DNA from: Lepiota brunneoincarnata
Lineage: Eukaryota; Basidiomycota; Agaricomycetes; Agaricales; Agaricaceae
Assembly (NCBI GenBank): GCA_023014365.1
Contig: JAEBUN010000001.1
Span: 1,364,001-1,428,000 of the forward strand
Reading direction: 5' to 3'
DNA length: 64,000 bases
Positions 23,953 through 35,373 of the stretch are shown here, in pieces; position 1 is the first letter of the stretch; each line of letters opens with the position of its first letter. The notes beneath the pieces are model-generated. The model was given only the letters and a program-made list of their open reading frames with translations, made no database searches and was not told the origin of the DNA. The translations under genes and the position numbers were made by a program.

Positions 23953-26624
23953 ATGCCATGGCACAAAACCCCCAGAAAAGTGATAGAATTCTTGAAACCC
24001 CGTAAAGAAGGCAAGGATTACCATCCAAGCGACGCTGGTCGGCTTCAGGTGCCCCAGGGCCAACAGCCACAGCATGTTCACGTAAGTCGACCTTCATCTG
24101 GCGCACTCAATACTACTGCCACACCGAAGATCGCAATCTGTAGGCAAACCTCCGAGTACAGTTCTAATATGTGCTGATCGGAATATTCCCAATGCAGCTC
24201 CGCCAGAGCAGAGACCAACAGTCGCAGATCCAATGGCTGTTGCCCTGGCTCCCGTACAATCCAGCCTTGCCACGGGCCACAACACTGCTATGAGTGTAAG
24301 ATCTCCTGAATTGGGTACGCACTCGCTAAAATCCGAGTCTTGTGGTGACTGATTAGACTTGGCAGTGACCACAGAAAGCAGGTCTCGAGTTTCTATGACT
24401 CCGGATGTGCGTACCATACAAAGTACAACACCCGGAGAAGGTCAGCGAATTTCACAGCTCGATCCGCAGCGGTTGGTGACCCGAAGCTTATCCTGCAGGT
24501 AGCTTCACCGGTGCTCACAACTTCATCCATTCACAACGCATACCAGTATGATGGTATTCAAACAAAGGAATGGAGGCTTGCTGAAGAGGAGAGGAGGGCA
24601 AAGGAAAAGCGCCACGTTGAGAAAGAAAGACAGATGGAAGATGGGAGGCAAACGAAGAAGGGTGAATATCAACTAACTGCCTTCTCGTTGTCGCTCAATG
24701 TTCCTCCATGTAGCCCTGAAGATACTCGTGGCAAAAGGGATGCCGGATGCTATGCTCTATTCAAAAGCGCGTGCGTATCCTCCAAGGTGTAACGAGGACA
24801 CTCGCCAAATTTTACGCGCCCGCATTACCAAGTGGGTGCGAAAGGGTGGGAAGAATCAACGCCTACTTTGGCTATTGGGTCCAGCTGCTGTCGGAAAGTC
24901 GGCAGTTGCGCAGACAGTTGCAGAGGAATTGCAGAAGGAGGGATTTCTGGGTGCTGTGTTCTTTTTCTCCAGACCCAATCACAGGTCCGACCCCAACGTC
25001 GTCATCCCAACTCTTGTCTATCAACTTGCCCTCCTGCTTCCAGAGTATAAGCGTATTGTTGTCCAGCGAATACTTGAAGACCCCCTCATCCTTGATGAAA
25101 TCCGTTGTTCCCAATTCAAGGAGCTTATCATTGACCCCTTCCGCATTCTCGCATCCCAGCATCATGCCATTACTCAACGGCCTCTCCTGATTGTTCTCGA
25201 CGGATTGGATGAATGCCACGATCGCGAAGCTCAATGCGAGTTTGTGGAGATGATCAGCCATAATGTCCGAACGGAAACTGATATACAGATTCATTGGATG
25301 ATATGCAGTCGGCCTGAGCCTGACCTCAAGGTATCTTTCTCTAGTGTGGACTGCAAGGCAATATGCATCCAAGAAAAGTTGGAAGTTGACGACGCCGAAG
25401 CACGGGGGGATGCCAGACGGATTCTGGAAAGAGGATTTGCAGAGATCAGGAAGAGATATCCCGATCAGCTCACGCAGGACTGGCCAACCGAAGATCAAGT
25501 TAGTTTCATTGCTAACCGGGCATCGGGCCACCTTGGCTTCGTGTGGTTCATTGTTCGGTTCGTTGGTGATAGCAACTACGGCAACCCTTCTGGCCAACTT
25601 GAGGTCTGCCTCAGATTTCTCGAACGCACCAACGGCCCCGAAGACCTCAACCCCCTCCATGCACTTGACCTTCTTTACACGCAGATTCTCTCTGACATCC
25701 CTGCGATCATCCTTCCCACCACTCAACGCATTCTTGGGCTATTCATTTTATATGCTGACAGACTAACCGCTGCCACCCTCGCCAATTTTCTTGGGCTCAA
25801 GCAGGCATTCTTCTATGCTGCCCTTCGACGGTTACACTCAGTACTTTTTGTCCCCGCTACCGAGGAAGCCAACAGCAAGTTTATCCACATATATCATGCA
25901 TCCTTCTCCGACTTCTTGAGGGACCCGGCGCGATCTGGAAGATTTGCTTTGGACGAAGGAGCCGTGCACTTAGATGCTGTAATTCAGGGCCTTCAATGGT
26001 TGAGTCACACTTGCCAAAACCCTTCAGGTCTTGTTATCAATCTTAACATCGATGATATAACAAACTGATTTCCGTCGTAGCTCAACAAGTGTTACCAGAG
26101 CTCACGTGGATCTCACACAAAACTTTGCCTGAGACCATGCTCGATTCTCTATGCACATTTTCATTCAGATCTTGCTGGGAAGCGTGCCCTCAGGTACCTG
26201 CTGATTCTTTGCCGAAATTGATAGAGACATTGGGCAACTTTGATTTCAAACTTGATTATCAGCGTTGGCGGACCGAGTTGGATCCATTTGTGCACTTCAT
26301 TCAGTGGCTCGCTTCATTGGTGAGCTATTAGGAGCCAGTTTGTGACACTAATTGTGCTCATCTTTTTGGTAGAGCGCAAGCTCCACAACTCCTCTAGTCA
26401 TTGATCATCAGAATACAGACCATCATATATCAATGAAAAAGCCCGTGGTTGTAATTTACTATGTGGATCCAGACCCCCATGCCTTTGTTGTACCTTTCCT
26501 TGAGGATGGTGCAATCTATGATGGAACCCTCTATACAATCAATCTCCATCTTGGCAGATTCAATCCCACTCCTTTCCGTCTCTGTATTGGTCCTGCAGGC
26601 AGTTCCAAGCTTATCTACCCATAG
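23953..26624 (+). pseudogene. NACHT-type STAND NTPase, array copy 5 (one frameshift, otherwise intact)
   Basis: Starts MPWHKTPRKVIEFLKPRKEG. The NACHT exon is open for more than 450 codons (24698-26068), with Walker A GPAAVGKSAVAQ (Ala instead of Gly at one position) and Walker B LLIVLDGLDECHD. The second C-terminal exon (LPELTWISHKTLPETMLDSL) and the last exon (ending GSSKLIYP, stop 26622-26624) are open. The single problem is an extra C near 24527, in the exon encoding GSFTGAHNFI, which sends the frame to a TGA. If this base is an error the gene would be intact. The charged exon is long, as in copy 4 (EKERQMEDGRQTKK), so copies 4-6 form a subgroup distinct from 1-3. Confidence 0.75.
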
Positions 26625-26914
26625 CAGTCATGTTGTTGATACTTCAATGAATTTAAGTCATCTTATTGGATGCTGAGAGACCAGGGAAGAGACCAGCAGG
26701 CTGCTCCAAGCCAGCAGGGTATAAGTGAATGCTCCAGATACACCCTTGTACTCCTTCAGATACAGCACAGAAGTTGCAAACTTCTTTCTTGCTGGGGTAT
26801 GGACAGGACATCAGACTTTTAGATGGCTTGAAGAAGCTAAGCTTGAAAAGGACTCAGTGTTCGTGTATGGGAGGTGTAAGAAATCACCTGACTATATTTC
26901 ACGGCTCTGCACCC

Positions 26915-27600
26915 TAGGTCTTTCTTCAACTTGGCAAAGTCAACCCTACTCCTTTCAAACTCTGTGTTGGCCCCCTAATGGCACCCCAAGTTGATCTCTT
27001 GAGAGCGGTTATATCTTTTGCACCTTGATGAATTTAAGCTATCTTACTGAACTCTGAGAGATCAAAGAAGAGGCTGGCATGCGGCCCCGAGCCATTTGTG
27101 TCATAAGAAATTAGGGCGGATATGTTCTTATGTTCCTTCAGATACAGCACACAGGATATAATGCTCTTTTTTATTGACATGCGAAAAGGGGTTTGGTATT
27201 TGTACGGCGCTTGCACCGTCAGGTTGCACCAAATCCTGTCTGCTACTCGGAGAGGCTGTGCCGGAGAAGTGCTCATCGGGGGGGACTGAGAAGTGTGAGA
27301 AATCTCCCATAATGAGAGACGTCGTTGATATTTTAAAGCACCCAAGCCGCGCCGTGTTGAGCGACCTGGAGCTTATGGGGCCGATGAGTGATATTATTTG
27401 CCGAATTTACCTATATCCCAGATGGAGTCTTGCATGCCAATTTCCTTGAATTCAATGTTCTCGGCGACCTTGGCCTCAGATATTGCATAGCGGGAGGCAG
27501 GCTTGGGTAGCATGTCATATTTATTTAACCTTGTCGGTGTTGAACAAAGCCGAACAAGCGAATGATGCCAAATGGACAACGTTCTGAGTGCCTAGTGCCT
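26915..27600. repeat. Ectopic copy-4-type gene end and 3' module after copy 5
   Basis: After the copy 5 stop and tail (26625-26910), sequence nearly identical to the copy 4 last exon and tail begins at about 26918. It starts TCTTTCTTCAACTTGGCAAA and continues through the ACTCCTTTCAAACTCTGTG block and TGATGAATTTAAGC. The unit therefore carries two successive tails, as expected from unequal crossing-over with a unit 4-type partner. Confidence 0.7.
27394..27515 (-). pseudogene. Conserved antisense peptide fragment (third occurrence)
   Basis: The minus strand reads MLPKPASRYAISEAKVAE, followed by a segment ending DSIWDIGKFGK and a stop. It is the longest clean match to the peptides at 6940-7150 and 32190-32330. 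No complete gene could be assembled around it. Confidence 0.45.
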
Positions 27601-28006
27601 GTAAATCGAGGCGGATATCGCTGAACTGATGAACATTATCTAGAATTCTGTTTAGAAATTTCTACAATCTGCATGCACTCACCAACGGAGCCTTCCTTTT
27701 GCTTCACAATTTGCAGAGTTGGGGACCCAACCCCCACACACCTCTCCGCTGGTGCGCTACTCCCTGGACTACCATTGACGTTGTTAGCATGGTTCTCTTA
27801 AGCTGGGAATCCAAACGTTGAGCCAGGGTACCAGTCCTACAAGGAGCATGTAAGAGGTGAGGACCATCCAGATCATCTTCCCTGGAATGACTTCACTTGA
27901 ACAACATGGATGATGATATTGATAAATGCACACGGATATGTCCAGTGAACCTCACGCCTCACGGCGCCCGCGCACCTTTTGGCGTCTACTACCTCCATGC
28001 CATGGC

Positions 28007-28536
28007 GCAAAACCCCCAGCAAAGTGATAGAACTCTTCAGACCCTGTAAAGAAGGCAAGGATTACCATCCAAGCGATACTGGTCGGCTTCAGGTGTCCCA
28101 GGGCCGACAGCTACAACAGTATACCCACGCGAGTCGACCTTCATCTGGTGCACCTGATACTACTACTCCCACACCGAAGATCACAATCTGTAGGTGAACC
28201 TCCGAGTATAGTTTCAATATGTACTGACCGGAATATTCCTGATGCAGCTCCGCCAGAGTAGAGGACAACAGTCGCAGAGCCAATGGCTGTTGCCCTGGAT
28301 TCCGTACAGTCCAACTTTGCCATGGGCCACGACGCTGCTGTGAGTGTAACATCTCTTCAATCGGGTATGTACTTGCCAAAATCCCAGTATGATGGCATTC
28401 AAACAAAGGAATGGAGGCTCGCTGAAGAGGAGAGGGGGGCGAAGGAAGAGCAGCAGGTTAAGAAAGAAAGACAGACGGAAGATGAGAAGCAAACAAAGAA
28501 GGGTGAGTGTCAACTAGCCACCTTCTCGTTGTTGCC
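28007..28536 (+). pseudogene. Truncated NACHT unit, copy 6 (5' exons only)
   Basis: Start MPWRKTPSKVIELFRPCKEG and the second exon (RQQSQSQWLLPW region) match copy 5. An internal deletion removes the GSFTGAHNF part, so the text jumps to YDGIQTKEWRLAEEE. The charged exon EEQQVKKERQTEDEKQTKK is kept. Similarity stops at about 28536, just inside the following intron, where unrelated sequence begins. The NACHT domain is absent. This marks the right end of the array. Confidence 0.75.
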
Positions 28537-28540
28537 CGGG

Positions 28541-28768
28541 GCAGTCAGATGCAACGTTGGATTTCTCAATGATTTACTTCTGAAACGCCCTCACTCTCAG
28601 CATCCTTTTACCTGCCACTAGGGGCCGCGGGACACTGATAGTTCAGCTTCTCCTCCAATGGGCGGAACCACAACCACAGAATTTAGCAATAGGAAAGGCT
28701 GGCTTTAACCATCACTTGAGCCTCAGCTGCATTTTATGTTCCGCTGGGGTGGAAGATTGATTGAAACT
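28541..28768. repeat. Imperfect direct repeat, copy R1
   Basis: Shares a series of blocks with 29087-29266: CAGTCAGAT, GATTTACTTCTGAAACGC, CCTGCCAC, GACACTGATAGT, CTTCTCCTCCAAT and the GGAAGATTG...TGAAA block. R1 has an extra insertion of about 45 bp in its second half. It starts immediately after the truncation point of NACHT copy 6, so it may mark the inserted or joined sequence. Confidence 0.65.
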
Positions 28769-29086
28769 GGAGTCTCTTGGGACGGCTCGGCCACCACTCA
28801 CTGCATTGTGACAGTTACAGGGCTCTCGCCGGCCACTGCCCTGCTATTTTATTGCTACCCTTCTGATACGGCAGGTGGAAGCCGTCAGAAACTGGATTTC
28901 CAAACAGAATTATCGCACTCCCCACACCCTCATTATACCCTATATATTCCGCCAACTGCTTCTATTCGGTCTGCAAGGGAGCACGACTACACCAGAAACG
29001 TTGTGATAAGAATGGGCAGATGAATTTCACGCAGTGTGTGACAATGGAGCCAGTCAAATAAGATATGGACGAGGAAGTTACCCAAG

Positions 29087-29266
29087 ACAGTCAGATTAGA
29101 TGTACTATTTCTCAACGATTTACTTCTGAAACGCTTCGCTGTCAGCGCCCCTCAACCTGCCACCAGGAACTACGAGACACTGATAGTACAACTTCTCCTC
29201 CAATAATCAGAACCCTTGCGCCTCGGTTGCATTTCATGTCCGCTGGGATGGAAGATTGGCTGAAAT
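29087..29266. repeat. Imperfect direct repeat, copy R2
   Basis: Partner of R1, about 320 bp further right in the same orientation. Neither copy has recognisable LTR ends or coding capacity; the nature of the element is unknown. Confidence 0.65.
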
Positions 29267-29966
29267 TAAGATAGTGAGGCGAGGCTTTACGTTGCTCTTG
29301 CCTCGACCTTCATTCTGTTCTTTCATTTCCATCTTGGCTGTAGTGTGTTGCAGCAGACTGAAAATTGAACTTAATTTGTACATAGTGGTGGCACTACACA
29401 TGATGGGGCCGGATGAGCTGGCAAAGACAAACATTGACCAGCTTGAGGTCCATCTCTCTGGTTGAGTCTGCTGGAGGGTTTCGACGAGAATTCAGCCAGT
29501 GAAAACCCACCGAACCTCCAGCGAAACAACTCCACCGAGCTCCAGAAGCACCAGGCGCCTTATGTAACTAAAAGCAAGTTCTGCAGCGCAAGAAGCACAT
29601 CGTGCTGCGCAGTTGTCAAATATAGAAGAAGATTGAGCATTGGGACAAGGAGGGATTGTTCCACAACGACCGGACTACTAGCAAATTCTACTGTGTACAC
29701 AACGATCTTATCCTGTGTCGGAATGCTGGCTCCTTGATGTCAGAATTACTTTAATTGGTTTCGTACATATGGCGGTTCGTAGTGGAGCCACTAGCAGATT
29801 CAGCGAAACTTGCCGTCACTTCCAGAGAGAATTAGGCTTTCTGGGCTTGCAGATACACTCTATTAGCAATACCTCTCCTGGTTCAATCCCAAGACCTCGC
29901 ATCTTCACAGCTTGCTGCGCACACATACACACAGACAACAAATCCGTGGTGTAAAGACCATGCAGT

Positions 29967-30014
29967 GGGCTGGCCCCTCATCAGCTACTGCGCCGTGAGG
30001 AGGGGGCCCAGCCC
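29967..30014. repeat. GC-rich inverted repeat (hairpin)
   Basis: GGGCTGGCCCCTCATCA is followed by a 12-nt loop and a near-perfect complement TGAGGAGGGGGCCCAGCCC. It lies about 40 bp upstream of the second hammerhead-like repeat and could belong to the same element. The other copy lacks it. Confidence 0.5.
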
Positions 30015-30051
30015 CCCTATCCTACCTACCTGTACGGAGCCACCCCGAGCT

Positions 30052-30185
30052 AGGTAGTCTAATGCTAATACTACGCGAGCCAAACGGGTTAGGGCAGCGG
30101 TTAAGCCTGATGATAAGCCCCTTTGCAAGGGCAAAACCCGCATAAGTCCCCTCAACTTTACCGGTTACTGCCTGGCTCAGTCGAG
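30052..30185 (+). repeat. Dispersed repeat with decayed hammerhead motif, copy 2
   Basis: Counterpart of 19828-19960. Stem III is perfect here (CGGGT at 30085-30089 with ACCCG at 30136-30140) and the stem II hairpin CCCTT-TGC-AAGGG is stable. However, GAAA has become AAAA, TAA is inserted after CTGATGA, and most of one strand of stem I is missing. It is likely inactive. Together the two copies define an ancestral element with a full hammerhead. Confidence 0.55.
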
Positions 30186-30537
30186 CCCTACCATTTGAAT
30201 GTGGGGAGGGCCCCAAGCGCGCATTCGGCTGCATTGTGCCACAACAGTCTTAATTCCCATGATTCCAGGTCAATTGAACCTGTCAATGGTGTTGGGCTGA
30301 TCAATACGATTCCCTCGCAAATTATGTGGGGCTGATATTTATGTTACATCTTTCATTACTGACTGGGATAATGTACGACATCCATTCATCGCGCTGTGTC
30401 TACAGCTAACGAGATATGGTTTGTTCCAGAAGGACAAGACAAGAGTATGAATCATCCAAAGCGTCATCCAGTTCAGTTGATGACACGGTAAGGGCATTTA
30501 CCGTCTTGCTCTTTCCGTTGCTACCCCAACGAACTTG

Positions 30538-30546
30538 TATAAAAAG
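30538..30546 (+). promoter_or_regulatory. TATA box before the small orphan ORF
   Basis: TATAAAAAG lies about 130 bp upstream of the start codon at 30670 and is followed by a C/A-rich leader. Confidence 0.4.
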
Positions 30547-30669
30547 CCGTGCACTTGCTCTATAGTTCCCCCAGCAAAACACAGATTGCAAACACAACAA
30601 GTACGACGCAGTTTTCCCTTCACTTTATCCTACTATTCTTGACGTGTTACCATTCTCCAGGTCATCAGA

Positions 30670-30915
30670 ATGTCCCCAGTTGGTCCTTACACTGTCGGAT
30701 TCAAGATGGGTGACGGCGCTGCGCAACGCCAATTGGCAGATTTCCATTACACATCAGCCCAGAAGGAATTCATCAACTACTTGGTCAGAGAACATCATGG
30801 CAAGTTGTGGTACGACTGGTACACCCTGCCAGCCATTGGAGATATGCACGCCGCCATTAAGAAGGCCTGGGAGTTAGGTGGTCAATGTTATGATTTGCCG
30901 TATCGTAAGCCATGA
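30670..30915 (+). CDS. Small hypothetical protein (81 aa)
   Basis: Open frame MSPVGPYTVGFKMGDG... ending LPYRKP. The protein is hydrophilic, rich in aromatic residues (KLWYDWYT), has no signal peptide or membrane segment, and matches no family I recognise. The TATA box at 30538 and a pyrimidine-rich leader support a real transcript. A GTAAG immediately before the stop (about 30905) could be a 5' splice site, in which case the protein would continue into an unidentified exon. It lies alone in a repeat-rich region left of the metabolic locus. Confidence 0.4.
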   Translation: MSPVGPYTVGFKMGDGAAQRQLADFHYTSAQKEFINYLVREHHGKLWYDWYTLPAIGDMHAAIKKAWELGGQCYDLPYRKP

Positions 30916-33214
30916 AGGTGAGCTATGTGAAGGTCATTAAACACAGTGTGGCTGAGATATTGACAGTAAATCACAACCCCCTTTCGGATCCAGGTGCACT
31001 TTGCTCTCATAATTGAACGATACATATATAGCCATGCATGTGTATTGCTCGATTGCATGTGGATCCTCTCTTGTTTACGTGTACTTGTAAAGTCTGACAA
31101 TGACAATGATGTAACGTGTCGTACTCTTGTTCAACGTGCTCCGTTCAGAGTGAGAGAGGAGTGAGAGAGGCCTAGCTGTTGAGTTAGTCCACTCAGGAAT
31201 TAGGTATGGAGATCCTTGGCATAACCGCAAGGTTTGAGGGGAAATAGTATGAGTGGATGTCAATAACAATCACAGGCAAAATTACAGTGTGGCATGGTAA
31301 GCTGGGTTATATGTGAGACCACCAAGGCTTAGGACAAGAGAACAGGTGCCAACCACGTGTTCGGACCCGCTAACTCACCAACCAATCGGATGGCCACGGA
31401 GTTGGGTTAGACTCTCCGCCATAAATGTTCGGGAAAGCAAGCAGCATCTCTGTCGTTCATCCTAGGCTCCAACCAGAAGTGATGATTTGGACCAGAGAGA
31501 ATGCTACGGTTTGTGGAGGCTAAGATCGTGCGAGCGAGAGCCGAGTACCTCTGATGGAGTCGGAGCTGCCCTAATCCGAGAGATTTGCTTGGGTCCGCCT
31601 ACGGGACCGTGTCTGATGCAGTAGTGCCTCTGCAGAATAACTCGAGACGCATTCGGCTGGGCAGGCATGGTGAGCTACAGCAACAAATGATCTTGCAGAT
31701 ATTGGACGGACGGCTGGGTCTGAAGGTAGCACTCAACACTGGCGTGGATATGAGACGAGAACACCATGCGGATCCAAGGTTCAGTGTATACCTGAGACCT
31801 CTCCCACCCGCCGGTCGAGTTTCTCAGGACTTCCATGGATCGCATGTCCTGCCGTTGTTCTGCCCGTAGGTGATGAAACAGAGATTACCTTCACCCTAGC
31901 CTTTTGTGGGAGTCAGCTTGTGGCTGGGCGTGAAATGGGCTCACAACGGCTTGGCGACGGTGACGCCGCAGCACAGAACGTGTGCTTGAACAGGTAGAGT
32001 ATTTTCTCGGACTCATACTTGGTTTTACCCTTCCCTTGCTTAGACATAGACACAGCCGCCGAGGCCACCACCTTGACGCCCCTCGCAGGCTGGAGTTAGC
32101 TTAGCCCGTAGCGTAGTTCCCTTTCATTCCCTCTCGTTCGGTACTTAGGCACCTTGCGTAGCTAAATAAACAACTCTGTACTCGCGGAGTTCCCCATCGA
32201 ATCGTTTTGCCCAATTTACCCATATCCTGCATCGATTCCCACATGCTAGCGGTTTTCAATGCAATGTCCTCAGAGACTTTGGTTCTGGATTTGCACATCC
32301 AGAGACTGTATGATTGTCTTACAACGCTGTTGGTCACGCAGAGGACTAGACCATGGTAAGCAAATATGACAAACAGACAATATTTCACAGCTCTGCATCC
32401 TAAAACATTAAGAAGTTATTAATATATTGCAATAAATGATATGTGTCAAGTTTAGGGTGAAAATAGAGCAAGATATTTGACGTGGCGATGATAATTTATT
32501 CCATGTCTTGTAATTCCATGACTTGTATTGGGTACACTTGAATGATTTTTCCAATAGGCGCATTCCGGAAATCTTGATAGGCGTGTCCTTGGGAATGTGG
32601 AGACCTTAGGAGGTTGCAATTAGTATCCATAGCATTTTCAAAAGGAATTAAGTCTATCTTTAGTCATGATCCACGGTACTGCCTCGACATTTCAAAGCTG
32701 GGGCAGAAATCAGGGCGCCCATGTGGCCAGTTATCAGTGTAGCATTCTCCCGGGGGTTCTTTTTCATGTCCAAGGTTCTTGGATCATCATATGTGGAAAG
32801 CGGGTTCCCAAGCAAGTGTCTTCGCTGTCTTCTGTGCCTTTGATTTTCAGACTCCCATGGAACCAAGCCACAGCATCGAAGCTTGATCGGAGAAGCAGCC
32901 AAGATAACAATCGTTTTACTGGTGAGTCAGGGAACGGCTATTTCCAGATTGATAGACAGGAGGACCAGGGTGCATGGGAAATTGTGAATCGACCTGATCA
33001 TGATAGGCCGCATCACTGTTAGTCTTGGGAAGGACTCGAAGGGGTTATCTTCTGAGGAACACACCCACGCACATATTTAGAAGGTAAATAACATTTATCA
33101 TACTCAGCCGTGAGACGTATCCGCAAACATGACCATCAAAATCCATGCCAACATTCGGATCTAAATATAAGTATCAAATCAACGAGCGGCCTGGACCTGG
33201 CTTCAGCGACAGTG
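30916..33214. other. Gene-poor stretch
   Basis: Apart from the antisense peptide remnant at 32190-32330, no domain, RNA gene or long conserved frame is seen. The open frame at 31585-31869 has no recognisable features. AT-rich sequence dominates 32400-32660. Confidence 0.4.
32190..32330 (-). pseudogene. Conserved antisense peptide fragment (fourth occurrence, outside the array)
   Basis: The minus strand encodes KVSEDIALKTASMWESMQDMGKLGK, aligning with the array peptides (SEAKVAENIEFKE...DIGKFGK). Nucleotide similarity to 27400-27515 is also visible. This copy lies about 4 kb beyond the array. Confidence 0.45.
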
Positions 33215-35373
33215 ATGTCTTTGACGACAAAGCCACCCGTGCTTATTGTACGTCCTACAGCTTTGCCACGCTTTATTATTAACGGGGGTCGGGGGGGGAT
33301 GTTTAGGTGGGCGGTGGCCCAACAGGCCTAGTGCTCGCACTCACATTCCTCAAGAATGATATTCCCGTAAAAATTATTGACAAAAACGTAGAAATCCAGC
33401 ACGGCATCCGCGGTACAGCTCTGCAGGTATATAATCCTACAGCCTCGAGGAACGGGGAACCTCCTAATACAATTCCACAGCCTCGAACACTAGAACTTTT
33501 CAAGTTCCTAGGAATCATCGACGATGTTATTGCTGTCTCAGCAACGCCTCTGCTCATGGCCGCCCACGGGCCTGATGGGCAAATCGCAAAGGTTGTAAAA
33601 TGGGCTGAGGCCGCAGAAACACGCCCGGATATTCCATTCGTAAGCGTTCCCATCAATACCAGCAGGCGCATAGTAATTTCCCATTAGCCTGATCAACGCT
33701 TCGCCAGTCAAGCTGAGCTCGAGAAAATCCTCAGAGCACATGTAGCGAGATTAGGGGTGGGCGTGGAGCTTGGTGTTGAGCTTGTTGGTATCGAACAGAA
33801 CGATGCTGGTGTGATCGCTAAGCTGGTCTGTGGGGGGGTTGAAGAGACGTTTGAGTGTCAGTATGTGGTTGGAGCAGACGGCGCAAGAGGTAAGCCTGAT
33901 TTACATTTCTCCCAAATCGCCCACATCGATGAATAACTATAGGTATTGTCAGGAAGCTCTTAGGGCTCCCCTTCATCGGACAATCTTTAAAGGGCGATCG
34001 GATGTTAACTGCAAATATCAAAGCAGATTTCAGTCGCGAAGTAAGCTCTCAAGTGTCTTGCATGTTCTAGTCATCTCATTCTATTGGGAAATCAATTTCT
34101 AGTACTGGCACATGTGGGGCAGCTTTGCCACTGCTGCGTAAGTTAAACAAATGTGAAGTTGCTCGTTTTGCCAACATCACAATAGCGTCGCTTTGAAGCC
34201 GATAGAGCCTGACCTCTATCAACTTCAACTAATCGGCCCCAACATACCCGAAGTTCTTCCATTGGACCATGCTGGTATCCAAGACCTTTTCAACTCGATA
34301 ACTGGTCGCTCGGATATCAAGTTTGATAGTGTCGAATGTTCGAGCGAGTGGCGGTATGTGAAACATGTTTCACCGTACGGTAGCAGTGGATATCTCATGA
34401 CTTTCACAGGGCCAATATCCGAATGACCAAGGCGTTCAACGTCGGAAGAGTATTCCTTGCAGGAGGTACGTGTGGCAGTAATATCCACGGTGTTAAAATA
34501 ATGACATAAAATAGATAGTGCCCATTGCCATTCTCCAGCGGGTGGCCAGGGAGCTAATACAGCGATGCAAGATGCTGTCCGTCTCTCATTTATTATCTCT
34601 CCCGCCCATTGCTTAAATACTATCTTTCGCAGGTGAATCTGGGCTGGAAGCTATGTCTCGTTCTACGGGGACTTGCACCTCCCTCTCTCCTGGACTCGTA
34701 CGCACTCGAGCGTATGCCCGTGGTAGCTGAGATGCTCAACCTCTCCACGGAGCTACACTCGCTTGCATTTCCTCGGATCGAGTCATCATCTCTCGGACAA
34801 GATGAACAAGACAAATCAGAGGATAATGTGATGTATCGTCCGGCCTGGTCCCTTCAACTTGGCATCAACTGCAGATGGAGCCCTATTGTTCTTGACGAGC
34901 GAGATGGCCGCGATCGTGACCCTGCTGACGATACTGCACCAATAAATCCGTATGGTAAGGGTGTGAGGAAGATCCAGGCCGGTGATAGGGCACCTGACGC
35001 CCCTCAACTCATGGATGGACCCGTGACCACAACGATGTTTGATCTATTCTCAGTGTGTAGACACGCGGTGCTCGTCTTCCCCGGCACTTCCAGTGCTGAA
35101 GAGATCCACCACGATATCATGGCTCTGGGCGAGTTTCGATTTTCGGGGATTATCGGATTGTTTTTGGTCGTGCAGTCCACTGGTGCGCAGTTTGATAAGC
35201 TCTCAGCGCTGTGCGACCGGATTTTGGTCGATACCGCTGGACACGCAGTTATGGGCTATGATATTGCCGTGGGCGCGAAAACCTTTGTAGTTGTACGCCC
35301 TGATGGTGTTATCGGGGCTTATGTTTTGGAGGCGGAGGGGGTGCGGCGTTACTTGTCCGCTATACTCCTGTGA
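33215..35373 (+). CDS. PheA/TfdB-type FAD-dependent aromatic monooxygenase (FMO-1)
   Basis: Flavin-dependent hydroxylase expected to insert oxygen into an aromatic ring using NAD(P)H and O2. The gene splices cleanly into about ten exons giving roughly 550 residues. The start MSLTTKPPVLIVGGGPTG gives the dinucleotide-binding GxGxxG at residues 13-18. GTALQPRTLELFKFLG follows splicing of a 54-bp intron (33427-33480), and VVGADGARG is the DG motif. FLAGDSAHCHSPAGGQGANT is the second FAD/ribose motif, joined by an intron inside the Asp codon. The last exon (34634-35373) encodes the thioredoxin-like C-terminal domain of the phenol-hydroxylase group. No frameshift is seen. It converges on the UbiA gene 425 bp away. 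By analogy with flavoenzymes that decarboxylatively hydroxylate prenyl-4-hydroxybenzoate, it may act on the UbiA product; that is inference. Confidence 0.9.

Noticed and set aside
24872..25726. 284-codon open frame on the minus strand
   Set aside because: It is antisense to the NACHT exon of copy 5 and recurs antisense to the same exon in other copies. Codon structure and motifs belong to the plus strand.
29840..29900. tRNA-like T-arm sequence GGTTCAATCCC
   Set aside because: No D-arm, anticodon arm or pairing acceptor stem could be found upstream, and the T-stem has a mismatch.
33660..33690. Premature stop in FMO-1 after SRRIVISH
   Set aside because: It lies in a 48-bp intron (33640-33687); splicing joins DIPF to PDQRFASQAELE in frame.
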